From contig NZ_RJKR01000006.1 in assembly GCF_003752025.1 (NCBI RefSeq), forward strand, positions 345,466 through 409,465: 64,000 bases of DNA, read 5' to 3'. Made by a program: the position numbers and the translations under genes. Below, in pieces: positions 50,167 to 58,061 of this stretch. The notes beneath the pieces were generated by a model. That model did not search any database and was not told where the DNA came from. It worked only from the letters and a program-made list of their open reading frames with translations. Within the stretch, counting starts at the first letter, position 1. Every line of letters starts with the position of its first letter. Source of the DNA: Curtobacterium sp. PhB115. GTDB taxonomy: Bacteria; Actinomycetota; Actinomycetes; Actinomycetales; Microbacteriaceae.

Positions 50167-53100
50167 TCAACGCTGTCCGTCCGCCGCGATCAGTTCGAGC
50201 TGGGTGAGCGGCAGGTCGGTGCCGGCGGCGAACGTGAACGCCGAGCCGCCGCCGGTGATCCGGAACACCCGGGTCTGGCCGGCCCAGTCGAACGCCGCAC
50301 CGTCGACCGCGGTCACCACGTCGCCGAGGGACACCTGCCACGAGTACGTGCCCGGCGTCGCGACGGTCACCGTGTAGAGCGAGGCTGCGAGGCAGTCGAC
50401 GCCGAACGCGACGGACTCCCCCGCGGCGAGCGCCGTCACGGTCCGGCCGACGTCGTCCGTCAGCGCCGACGGACCGGTCGACGCGACCCCGACGGGCAGC
50501 ACGTCCACCGGGGTGTCCAGGTACCCGTGCACCTCCGAGGCCGACACCGGACGGGTGTCCGACGCCCACCCCTGCGGCTCGGCGGACAGCGTGAAGACGA
50601 TGTGCGACGCCGACACCACCACGTGGTGCGGGATGCTGACCGACGTCCAGGGCGAGCCGTCGACCGTCACCGACGCGACGTACGCGCCTGCGGAACGGTC
50701 GGCGACCTCGATGACGGTCTCCGCGCCTCCCGGCTGCTGCAGCACCGTCTTCCGGACCGACGGCGGCACGAGCACGTAGGACCCCGTCGACGGCGCCAGC
50801 GGGTACAGCCCGATCGACGCGAAGACGTACCAGGCGCTCATCTCACCGTTGTCCTCGTCGCCCGGGTACCCCTGCCCGAGGTCGGAGCCGACGAACAGGC
50901 GGTCGAGGCACTCGCGGACGACCCGGTGCGCGTCGTCGTGCCGTCCGGTGAACATCGGGAAGAAGGGGATGTGGTGCGCCGGCTGGTTCGACAGGCCGAG
51001 CATGCCCATCCGGACGTCGCGGGCCTCGGTCATCTCGTGGATCGGGAAGCCGTACGAGCCGGACCACTCGGTGGCGCCGGTCTCCGGTGTGGCGAAGAAC
51101 GCGTCGATCGCCGCGTCGAACCGGTCGGGTCCGCCGTGCAGGTCGACGACGCCGGCACCGTCGTGCGGTGCCGTGAACGCGGTGCCCCAGGCGTTCGTCT
51201 CGGTGTAGTCGTCACCCCAGTTCCGCGGGTCGAACTCGGTGCCGACCCGCCACGAGCCGTCGGGGTCGCGGCCGATGAAGAACCCGCGCTCGGAGTCGAA
51301 GACGTTCCGGTACTGCAGTGACCGACGGGCGAACCACTCGGCCTCGGCCTCGTACCGGGACAGGTCCGCGGGCGTCTCGGCGCGTGAGGCGAGCAGGCCC
51401 GCCATCACGGCGAGACCCCAGTCGTTGATCGCGGCGTCCAGGGTCCAGGACATCCCCTCGGCGGTCGCGGTGTCGACGTGGCCGCGGAAGGCTCCCGGGA
51501 GGCTCCCCTTGCGTCCGACACGCTCGTCCCGCGGCGGGACGGTCGCGTTCCGCAGTGCGCTCCGGTACGCCTCGACGAGGTCGAAGCCGGTGATGCCCTT
51601 CGCGGCGAGGTCGGCGAAGACGGTGTCGCTCGTGGTGCCCGTCATGCAGTCCTCGGCGCCGGGTGCGCTCCAGCGCGGCGTCCACCCGCCGTCGTGGTGG
51701 TGCTCGACGACGCCCTGGGCGAGTTCGCCCGCGGTCTCCGGGGTGAGGAGCGCGAGCATCGGCCAGGCCGTCCGGTAGGTGTCCCAGAACCCGTTCGTGG
51801 TCGTGAACGGTCCGTCGACGATCTCCGGACCCGGTTCGTCACGGATCGGTTCGGCCAGGACGGCACCGTACGGGGAGCGGTGGTGCGGCGACCCGGTCAG
51901 CGCGGTCTCGCCGGCACGGCTCGGGTAGAGGAACAGCCGGTACATGCCGGAGTACAGGCTCGTCAGCTGGTCCGTCGTCGCTCCGTCGAAGGACAGCGTC
52001 GCGAGCTTCTCGGTCCAGAGTCCCTCGGCACGGGCCAGCATCGCGTCGAAGGACCCGGCGGCGTCGAGGTTCGCACGCGCGTCCTCGATCGACACCGTGG
52101 AGATGCCGAGCAGCACGTCGACGTCGCCGGAGACCGACAGCCAGCCGCGGAGTTCACGCTCGCCGATCGTCGTGTGGTCGGCGGTCACGTGCGGCACGCG
52201 GACGTGCACGTGGTGCGGGGGCGTGCCCGGACGGTCGTCGAGGACGGCCTCGACCACGGCGGTCCCGTCGGTGATCGTCACGGAGACGTCGGACACCCAA
52301 CCGTGGTGGTCGAGCACGATGCTCCGGACCCCGGTGAACCGGAACCCGAGGGCGAACTCCCCGGCGGTCACCGCGGCGGCGACACCCTGGTCGAGGGCGA
52401 CCCGGTACCGGTGCGGGCCGTCGAGCTCGTCGTCGTGGTCGAACCCGAGCGCGCGTGCCGCCCGGTCGACGTCCGGGGTGTCGAGCGGCGACGGCATCAC
52501 CTGGAAGACGCCGCGGTCCCCCATCCACGGCGACGGGATGTGGCTCGTCGCGAAGGCCTGGATCGCCGGACGGACCCGGCCCTCGGCGTCGGTGCGGTCG
52601 TGCTCCTGGTACGCGTACGGCCACCGGTTGCTCGAGGCATCGGTCATCGGCAGGCCGAACACGCCACCGTGCGGGATCCCGACGAGCGGCGCGTTGTTCC
52701 CGCGGGAGAACCGCGACGACGCCTGGGTGCCCCGGGTCGTGCGGACGTGGTCGAGCGGTGTCGACGGGGCCGGGCGTGCGGCCTCCAGTCGGACGTCGTC
52801 CAGCCAGCCGCGGAGTGCCGGGCGTTCCCCGTCGTCCTCCGCAGGGGACGTGTCGGAGCCGAGCCGGGCCTCCAGGCGGTCGACGACCCGGCCCGCGAAC
52901 GGCGTGAGGTCCACCGCGCGGCGGTTCCACTGGTCGACCCAGGTCTTGCGGGCGAGGTCCTGTGCTTCCGGGGTGACGGCGTCGCCGTACTGGTCACGGG
53001 TGCCGGCGCTGTCGCCGTCGCGGTGGCCGGCGTCGTCGACGTCGCCGTACTGGTCACGGGTGCCGGCGCTCAGCCGACTGCCGTCGGTGAAGACGACGTC

Positions 53101-53370
53101 GAGCGCGAACGCCGTCGCGTCCCAGAAGTGCGGCAGGTCCGCCTCGGTCGGTTCGGATGCCCCGTCCGGCAGGGTGCGCTCCGGGAACCACACCCACGAG
53201 AGCTCGTCGCCCGGCGCGACCGTGCGCCCACCGAAGCCGGGGACCAGCGCCGTGACGGCACCTTCCCCGTCTGGTCGTTCGACCAGCCACCCCTCGGCCG
53301 ATCCGAACCCGACACCGTTCCGCGCTGCGAGGGCCGTCGTGGGCCCACCGCTCCGTTGCAGTTCTCGCAC
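50167..53370 (-). CDS. glycoside hydrolase family 92 alpha-mannosidase
   Basis: This 1067-residue protein carries the GH92 core: FTTTNGFWDTYRTAWPMLAL near residue 520, MTGTTSDTVFADLAAKGITG near 575, and the calcium and catalytic signature GYPGDEDNGEMSAWYVFASI near 833. GH92 enzymes are calcium-dependent exo-alpha-mannosidases. It lacks a signal peptide, so it may act on imported manno-oligosaccharides. Residues 101-130 contain a duplicated SAGTRDQYGD segment. GTG 53370 has TAGGCT 6 bases upstream. The substrate linkage cannot be fixed by reading. Confidence 0.92.
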   Translation of the reverse strand: MRELQRSGGPTTALAARNGVGFGSAEGWLVERPDGEGAVTALVPGFGGRTVAPGDELSWVWFPERTLPDGASEPTEADLPHFWDATAFALDVVFTDGSRLSAGTRDQYGDVDDAGHRDGDSAGTRDQYGDAVTPEAQDLARKTWVDQWNRRAVDLTPFAGRVVDRLEARLGSDTSPAEDDGERPALRGWLDDVRLEAARPAPSTPLDHVRTTRGTQASSRFSRGNNAPLVGIPHGGVFGLPMTDASSNRWPYAYQEHDRTDAEGRVRPAIQAFATSHIPSPWMGDRGVFQVMPSPLDTPDVDRAARALGFDHDDELDGPHRYRVALDQGVAAAVTAGEFALGFRFTGVRSIVLDHHGWVSDVSVTITDGTAVVEAVLDDRPGTPPHHVHVRVPHVTADHTTIGERELRGWLSVSGDVDVLLGISTVSIEDARANLDAAGSFDAMLARAEGLWTEKLATLSFDGATTDQLTSLYSGMYRLFLYPSRAGETALTGSPHHRSPYGAVLAEPIRDEPGPEIVDGPFTTTNGFWDTYRTAWPMLALLTPETAGELAQGVVEHHHDGGWTPRWSAPGAEDCMTGTTSDTVFADLAAKGITGFDLVEAYRSALRNATVPPRDERVGRKGSLPGAFRGHVDTATAEGMSWTLDAAINDWGLAVMAGLLASRAETPADLSRYEAEAEWFARRSLQYRNVFDSERGFFIGRDPDGSWRVGTEFDPRNWGDDYTETNAWGTAFTAPHDGAGVVDLHGGPDRFDAAIDAFFATPETGATEWSGSYGFPIHEMTEARDVRMGMLGLSNQPAHHIPFFPMFTGRHDDAHRVVRECLDRLFVGSDLGQGYPGDEDNGEMSAWYVFASIGLYPLAPSTGSYVLVPPSVRKTVLQQPGGAETVIEVADRSAGAYVASVTVDGSPWTSVSIPHHVVVSASHIVFTLSAEPQGWASDTRPVSASEVHGYLDTPVDVLPVGVASTGPSALTDDVGRTVTALAAGESVAFGVDCLAASLYTVTVATPGTYSWQVSLGDVVTAVDGAAFDWAGQTRVFRITGGGSAFTFAAGTDLPLTQLELIAADGQR
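52981..53070 (-). repeat. 30-bp duplication inside the GH92 gene
   Basis: 52981-53010 and 53041-53070 are identical 30-base copies, 60 bases apart. Both are in frame and encode SAGTRDQYGD, separated by a His/Asp/Gly-rich spacer. Confidence 0.9.
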
Positions 53371-53376
53371 CGTCCG

Positions 53377-53382
53377 AGCCTA
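53377..53382 (-). promoter_or_regulatory. leaderless -10 box of the GH92 gene
   Basis: On the minus strand TAGGCT lies 6 bases before GTG 53370, in the 47-base gap after the kinase stop. Confidence 0.55.
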
Positions 53383-53417
53383 TTTGCTCCAGCGTCTGGA
53401 CGAAAACCCGCGGCGTG

Positions 53418-55064
53418 TCAGCCCTTGTTCTGCCCCGGTGCGTTCTCGGAGTTCCCCGGAGCGGTGTCGGAGACTGCGTCGGTGCCCGCGTCAGCGCCCG
53501 CGTCGGCAGCCGGGCCGGTGTCCGACTCCGTGTCGGCGCTGTCCTGTGGGTCCTGCACCGGGTTCGTCACCGGGGTGCTCGGCTCCGGCCCGACGGACGG
53601 GTCCTGGCTCGGCTCGGTCGGCTGGCTCGGCTCCTCGCTCGGCTCGGAGGGCTGCTGCTCCGGTTCTGACGGCTGCTGCTCGGGCTCTGAGGGCTGCTGC
53701 TCGGTCGGCTGGCTCGGCTGCTGCTCCTCGCTGGGCTGCTCGCTCGGCTGCTGCTCGGTCGGGGCGGTCGAGGTCGTGTCCGTCGGTGCCGGCGTCTTGT
53801 CGTCGTCGCCACCCAGGGCGAACACGGCGACGCCGATGCCGATCAGCACGAGCACGACCACGACGATCGCCGTGATGATCGGACCCTTGCGACGCTTCTC
53901 ACGCTTCGTCGGGTCGTTCCCGGGACCGGGGCGGACGGGTGGTGCCGGTGGGGGCGTCGCGCCGCCGGGGCCGCCCTGGGCACCCTGTGCGCCGCCCTGC
54001 GCGCCGAGCACCGTCGTCGAGACGTCGTCCGCGGCGTTGGGCTGCTGGGCGTTCATGACGCGGGTCGCGTCGTCCGCAGCCTGCGTCCCACCCGGACTGG
54101 AGGCACTGCTCGCCGGCATCACGCGCGTCGCGTCGTCCGCGTGCGCGGCTCCGGCAGCGGCGGCCGCCCCGGCAGCACCCGCAGCGGCACCGAGACCCGC
54201 GGCTCCGGCCGGGGTGACGGTCCCCGGACCGCCCGGTAGCAGGTGCGTGGCCGTCGGCGGCTCGTCACGCCCGAGGGCCCGGAGCCGCTCGGCCGCTTCG
54301 GCTGCGGACGGACGATCGGCCGGGTCCTGCGACGTCATCACGTGCAGCAGGGTGCGCCAAGCCGTCGGCAGGTGCTGGTCGATCGCCGGACCACGGGTCA
54401 GTCGCGCCGTCGCCGACTCGACCGCACTGCCGGGGAACGGCCTCGTTCCGGTCAGGCACTCGAGCAGCACGAGGCCGAGGGCGTACACGTCGGCCTTGCC
54501 GGTGATCTCCTGCGCGAGGACCTGCTCCGGTGCGAGGTACGCAGCCGTCCCCATCACGGTCCCCGTCCCCGTCACGCGCGAGGCGTCACGGAGCAGGGCG
54601 ATCCCGAAGTCGGCGAGCTTCACGTGGCTGCCGTCGCTCTCGAGCAGGACGTTCGCGGGCTTCACGTCACGGTGGACGATCCCCTGCGCGTGCACGGCGG
54701 CGAGCCCGTCGGCGACCTGCGCGCCGACGCGGGCGGCGGTCGCCGGATCGAGCGCACCCTCGCGCAGCCGGGTGGCGAGGTCGCTGCCCGGCACGAGCTC
54801 CATGACGAGGTACGAGTCGCCGTCGACGTCGTCGAGTGCGGCGTCGTAGAGGGTGACCAGCGCGGGGCTCCGGAGCGTCGCGAGGGTCTGGATCTCGGCC
54901 TCGGCACGGGCGCGTTCCCCGTGGTCGACCGGTCCGATGCGGAACACCTTGACGGCGACCTCACGCCCCAGCTGCTCGTCGACCGCGCGGTACACGGACG
55001 CCATGCCACCGTGTCCGAGCGTGCCCGTGACGCGGTACCTGCCGCCGAAGACCCGTTCTTCCAT
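53418..55064 (-). CDS. transmembrane Ser/Thr protein kinase
   Basis: This 548-residue Hanks-type kinase has a catalytic domain at about residues 8-265 with glycine loop GHGGMASVY, VAVK, catalytic HRDVKPANVL and DFGIA, and an APEQ activation-loop end. A Gly/Ala-rich linker, one membrane helix (about 395-417) and a Gln/Pro/Ser/Glu-rich outer tail follow; the tail holds repeats of EQQPSEP. No PASTA domains are present. TRVM repeats in the linker are possible phosphosites. It resembles actinobacterial Pkn proteins that sense envelope state. ATG 55064 has TAGGTT 7 bases upstream. Confidence 0.93.
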   Translation of the reverse strand: MEERVFGGRYRVTGTLGHGGMASVYRAVDEQLGREVAVKVFRIGPVDHGERARAEAEIQTLATLRSPALVTLYDAALDDVDGDSYLVMELVPGSDLATRLREGALDPATAARVGAQVADGLAAVHAQGIVHRDVKPANVLLESDGSHVKLADFGIALLRDASRVTGTGTVMGTAAYLAPEQVLAQEITGKADVYALGLVLLECLTGTRPFPGSAVESATARLTRGPAIDQHLPTAWRTLLHVMTSQDPADRPSAAEAAERLRALGRDEPPTATHLLPGGPGTVTPAGAAGLGAAAGAAGAAAAAGAAHADDATRVMPASSASSPGGTQAADDATRVMNAQQPNAADDVSTTVLGAQGGAQGAQGGPGGATPPPAPPVRPGPGNDPTKREKRRKGPIITAIVVVVLVLIGIGVAVFALGGDDDKTPAPTDTTSTAPTEQQPSEQPSEEQQPSQPTEQQPSEPEQQPSEPEQQPSEPSEEPSQPTEPSQDPSVGPEPSTPVTNPVQDPQDSADTESDTGPAADAGADAGTDAVSDTAPGNSENAPGQNKG

Positions 55065-55071
55065 GACGGGC

Positions 55072-55077
55072 AACCTA
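55072..55077 (-). promoter_or_regulatory. leaderless -10 box of the kinase gene
   Basis: On the minus strand TAGGTT lies 7 bases before ATG 55064. Confidence 0.6.
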
Positions 55078-55140
55078 CCGGTCGCCGCTGACGGCCCCGC
55101 TCATCTGCTGGGGGCGGGGGCGGGTTCGGGCCCGTCCATC

Positions 55141-55219
55141 GCCATCGAGCGGCGTCGAGCAGCATCGAGCGGCGTCGAGCGGCATCGAGCGGCGTCGAGC
55201 GGCATCGAGCGGCGTCGAG
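55141..55219. repeat. 10-bp tandem array upstream of kinase
   Basis: Eight consecutive units of GGC(A/G)TCGAGC run from 55141 to 55219 and alternate A and G, so they also read as four 20-bp units. The period equals about one DNA turn. The array ends in the GTGAGCAG palindrome. Confidence 0.9.
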
Positions 55220-55269
55220 TGAGCAGAAGATGTCGGGTCCCGCCACCCGACCCGACATCTCCTGCTCAC
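55219..55269. repeat. dispersed GTGAGCAG palindrome, copy 3
   Basis: A 21-bp stem with one mismatch (55219-55239 against 55249-55269) contains the PAP2 stop codon in its right arm. It is related to copies at 2486 and 34103. Confidence 0.85.
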
Positions 55270-56087
55270 CGAGTGCTCGCGGGGTCGGGTGCGGGTGCGG
55301 GTTCGGCGCCGTACCGGAGCGCCGTCAGGTACAACCGGTGCGCCGTGATCACGAGGGCGAGCCAGGCGAGCCCGAGCGCCCACGCCGCCAGCACGTCGGT
55401 GAGCCAGTGGTGCCCGAGGAACACCCGTGACACCCCGACCGACAGCACGAACAGGGTGCCGATGACGATCGTCCACACCCGCGTGACGACACGCGACTGA
55501 CGCAGGAGCAGCAGGTACACGATGGTCCCGACGATCACCGTCGCGTTGAGCGTGTGGCCGGACGGGAACGACGGCGAGTGCTCGTACGGCGGCACCGCGT
55601 CGGACAGCGGCGGCCGAGCCCGACCGATGAGGTCCTTGCCCGCGATCGTCATGAGGAGCGAACCGCCACTCGCCGCCACCAGCAGCACCAACGGCGTCCA
55701 CGCCCGGCGTTGGATCGTGAACCCGACCAGGAAACCGAGGGCGACGATGGGCATGCCGATCGTGCCGGCGATGTCCGTCCACCACGTGACGAGCCGGTCC
55801 CCCGTGGGAGACCGGAGCGTCAGCATCCAGTCGAGCACCGGACGGTCGAGCGCCGCGACGTCGTCGGCCTCACGCACGGCGTCGTAGACCTCGGAGGCGA
55901 CCCAGGTGGCGACGACGGCGATGCCGAGCCCCACGGCGAGCGTCACGAGCAGCAGCGGCATGGCCCCGTACCGGTGCCCGAGCACCGTGGCGCCGCGGGC
56001 CGTCGAGCGCCCGGCCCGGGTGCGCCAGTCGGTCAGGTCGACCTCACCGAGGCGACGGTCGGCGGCGTCCCCGCGTTCGGTGTCCAT
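55266..56087 (-). CDS. PAP2-family phosphatase
   Basis: This 273-residue membrane phosphatase has about six hydrophobic segments and the PAP2 motifs KDLIGRARPP (residue 150 region), SFPSGHTLN near 175 and SRVFLGHHWLTDVLA near 222. It should remove phosphate from a lipid such as undecaprenyl diphosphate or phosphatidate. The N-terminus is a cytoplasmic basic/acidic stretch. ATG 56087 has CAGGCT 6 bases upstream. Its stop codon falls within a palindrome. Confidence 0.92.
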   Translation of the reverse strand: MDTERGDAADRRLGEVDLTDWRTRAGRSTARGATVLGHRYGAMPLLLVTLAVGLGIAVVATWVASEVYDAVREADDVAALDRPVLDWMLTLRSPTGDRLVTWWTDIAGTIGMPIVALGFLVGFTIQRRAWTPLVLLVAASGGSLLMTIAGKDLIGRARPPLSDAVPPYEHSPSFPSGHTLNATVIVGTIVYLLLLRQSRVVTRVWTIVIGTLFVLSVGVSRVFLGHHWLTDVLAAWALGLAWLALVITAHRLYLTALRYGAEPAPAPDPASTR

Positions 56088-56093
56088 CCGTCC

Positions 56094-56099
56094 AGCCTG
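56094..56099 (-). promoter_or_regulatory. possible leaderless -10 box of the PAP2 gene
   Basis: On the minus strand CAGGCT lies 6 bases before ATG 56087. Confidence 0.45.
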
Positions 56100-56119
56100 C
56101 CCAGGTGCGGTGGAGCGCG

Positions 56120-56710
56120 TTACGAGCGCCCGTCCTCGTGACCGGTCGCGGTCAGCATGATCGTCGCAGCACGAGCGGCCTCGAGGACCTCGTCGTCGGA
56201 GGCATCGGACCCCTGCGCGGCGAACAGCGCCGCGCTCACGGTGTCGAACGCCATCTGCGCCCGCAGTCGATCGGCACGCGGGGCCGTGTCGGGGAGCACG
56301 CGATCGACCACGGCGTCGAACCAGGACCGACGGTCGCTCCCCTCGCCGGCAAGCTTCTGCATGATCGGCCGGTTGGCGTGGGCGAACCGCATGCCCTGCA
56401 CGCGCTCACGGCCGGTGGACTCGACCCACCGCAACGCCGTCCGACGCAGGAGGTCGGGACCGGCGTCCTGCGCATCGACCCAAGCGATCAGGTCGTCGAT
56501 CTCGTTGCGCCGCCCGTCGAGGAGCGCCCGGACGATCGCCTCCTTGTTCGTGAAGTGGTAGTACAACGACGACTTCGTGATGCCCAGGGCCGCGGAGATG
56601 TCGCGGATGGACGTCCCCTCGTACCCGCGCTCGGTGAACTGCTCGAGGGCGACCCGCAGGATCTCCGCTCGCGTCTCGCTGCCGGGTCGCCGGGTGGTCG
56701 TCGCGTCCAT
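56120..56710 (-). CDS. TetR-family regulator of the flavin monooxygenase
   Basis: This 196-residue TetR protein has the helix-turn-helix at residues 14-58 (ETRAEILRVALEQFTERGYE; SIRDISAALGITKSSLYYHF). The ligand domain contains ALRWVESTGRERVQGMRFAH. It is divergent from a Tet(X)-like monooxygenase, and two copies of GAACGATCGTTC in the gap are its probable operators. ATG 56710 has TACGAT 6 bases upstream. Confidence 0.92.
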   Translation of the reverse strand: MDATTTRRPGSETRAEILRVALEQFTERGYEGTSIRDISAALGITKSSLYYHFTNKEAIVRALLDGRRNEIDDLIAWVDAQDAGPDLLRRTALRWVESTGRERVQGMRFAHANRPIMQKLAGEGSDRRSWFDAVVDRVLPDTAPRADRLRAQMAFDTVSAALFAAQGSDASDDEVLEAARAATIMLTATGHEDGRS

Positions 56711-56716
56711 GCCCTC

Positions 56717-56722
56717 ATCGTA
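56717..56722 (-). promoter_or_regulatory. leaderless -10 box of tetR
   Basis: On the minus strand TACGAT lies 6 bases before ATG 56710. Operator 1 starts 6 bases further upstream. Confidence 0.6.
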
Positions 56723-56728
56723 GTTGCA

Positions 56729-56776
56729 GAACGATCGTTCGGTAAGTAATGTCACTGTCGCCGAACGATCGTTCGG
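56729..56776. promoter_or_regulatory. two TetR operators
   Basis: GAACGATCGTTC (56729-56740) and CCGAACGATCGTTCGG (56761-56776) are perfect palindromes with centres 34 bp apart. They flank a TAAGTAATGT stretch suited to the monooxygenase promoter. Confidence 0.8.
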
Positions 56777-56800
56777 TCAGCCACGACGGACGGAGACCCC

Positions 56801-58042
56801 ATGAGCAGCACCGACACCACCACCCCTTCCATCGCCGTCGTCGGTGCGGGCCCCGGCGGCCTCCTCGCCGCGCGGGTGCTCCAGCTCGGCGGGATCGACG
56901 TCACCGTGTACGACGCCGACCCGTCGCTCGCATCGCGCGACCAGGGCGGGACGCTCGACCTCCACGCCGACAGCGGCCAGATCGCCATCGAGGACGCGCA
57001 GCTGACGGACGAGTTCGCCGCCCTCGCCCGCCCAGAGGGACAGGCACACCGCCTCCTGGACCAGGCGGGCACGGTCCTCGCCGAACAGGTCCCCGCCTCG
57101 GACGACACCGCCGCACCCGAGATCGACCGTGCGCAGCTCCGCCGGATGCTCGTCGAGTCACTCGCGCCGGACACGATCCGCTGGGGGCAACGGGTCGCGG
57201 CCGTCGAGGGCGGAACGATCACGTTCGAGGACGGCACGACGGTGTCGGCCGACCTGGTCATCGGCGCGGACGGTGCGTGGTCGCGAGTTCGCGCATCGCT
57301 CACCGATGCGGTGCGGTCCTACACCGGCGTCACGTTCATCGAGGCCCTGTTCACCAACGTCTCCGAACAGCACCCCGAGATCGCGAAGCTCGTCGGCGAC
57401 GGTCACATGTGGGCCAACGGCGACGGACGGACACTCGTGCTCCAGCGCAACAGCGGCGACGTCGTCCGTGGCTACGTCTCGATGCGCGCGGAACTCGACT
57501 GGCTCGCCCACGCCGGGATCGGAGTCGCCGACGGTCGCGGTGGCGTCCTGGACGCGAACGGGACGCAGACGACGGACACGGAGCGCGTCCGGGCGGCGCT
57601 CCGTGAGCGGTTCGCCGACTTCGCGCCGGAGCTCCTCCGCGTCATCGACGACAGCGAGGGCTCGCTGCCGAACCGCCCGATCTTCGCGCTGCCCACACCG
57701 ACCCGCTGGGAACACCGTGCCGGCGTCACACTGCTCGGCGACGCAGCACACGTGATGTCCCCGTTCGGCGGCAACGGCGTCAACCTCGCGCTCCTCGACG
57801 GTGCGGAACTCGCACGCGCGATCGTGGCGGCGGTCCACGGCGGCAGCTCCCTCGACGACGCGGTTCGCGCCTACGAAGAACGCATGACCGCTCGCGGCGC
57901 TGCCATCGGGCGCGCCGCGAACGACGCCATCGTCGAGCACTACGCCGTCGGCGGCCCGGACCTCGACAGCATCCCGGACTTCGACGCCGAGGCCGACCGC
58001 TGGCGGGACGGCGCCGTCGCCTACCGTGCCGAACAGCAGTGA
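56801..58042 (+). CDS. Tet(X)-like FAD-dependent monooxygenase
   Basis: This 413-residue class A flavin monooxygenase has GAGPGG at residues 15-20, the RDQGGTLDLHADSGQIAI segment characteristic of Tet(X)-type enzymes near 45, GADGAWSRVR near 155 and GDAAHVMSPFGGNGVNLAL near 313 for FAD. Tet(X) hydroxylates tetracyclines, but many relatives act on other aromatics, so resistance is not implied. It is controlled by a divergent TetR. ATG 56801 has GGAG upstream. Base composition matches the surroundings. Confidence 0.9.
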   Translation: MSSTDTTTPSIAVVGAGPGGLLAARVLQLGGIDVTVYDADPSLASRDQGGTLDLHADSGQIAIEDAQLTDEFAALARPEGQAHRLLDQAGTVLAEQVPASDDTAAPEIDRAQLRRMLVESLAPDTIRWGQRVAAVEGGTITFEDGTTVSADLVIGADGAWSRVRASLTDAVRSYTGVTFIEALFTNVSEQHPEIAKLVGDGHMWANGDGRTLVLQRNSGDVVRGYVSMRAELDWLAHAGIGVADGRGGVLDANGTQTTDTERVRAALRERFADFAPELLRVIDDSEGSLPNRPIFALPTPTRWEHRAGVTLLGDAAHVMSPFGGNGVNLALLDGAELARAIVAAVHGGSSLDDAVRAYEERMTARGAAIGRAANDAIVEHYAVGGPDLDSIPDFDAEADRWRDGAVAYRAEQQ

Positions 58043-58061
58043 CCCGACAGCTGCGCGTCGG

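Noticed and set aside
55141-55219. Tandem units resembling a CRISPR array
   Set aside because: Units are 10 bp with no spacers and no cas genes are present.
56801-58042. Acquired tetracycline-resistance cassette
   Set aside because: No transposon, integron or composition change flanks the gene; family likeness alone does not show resistance.
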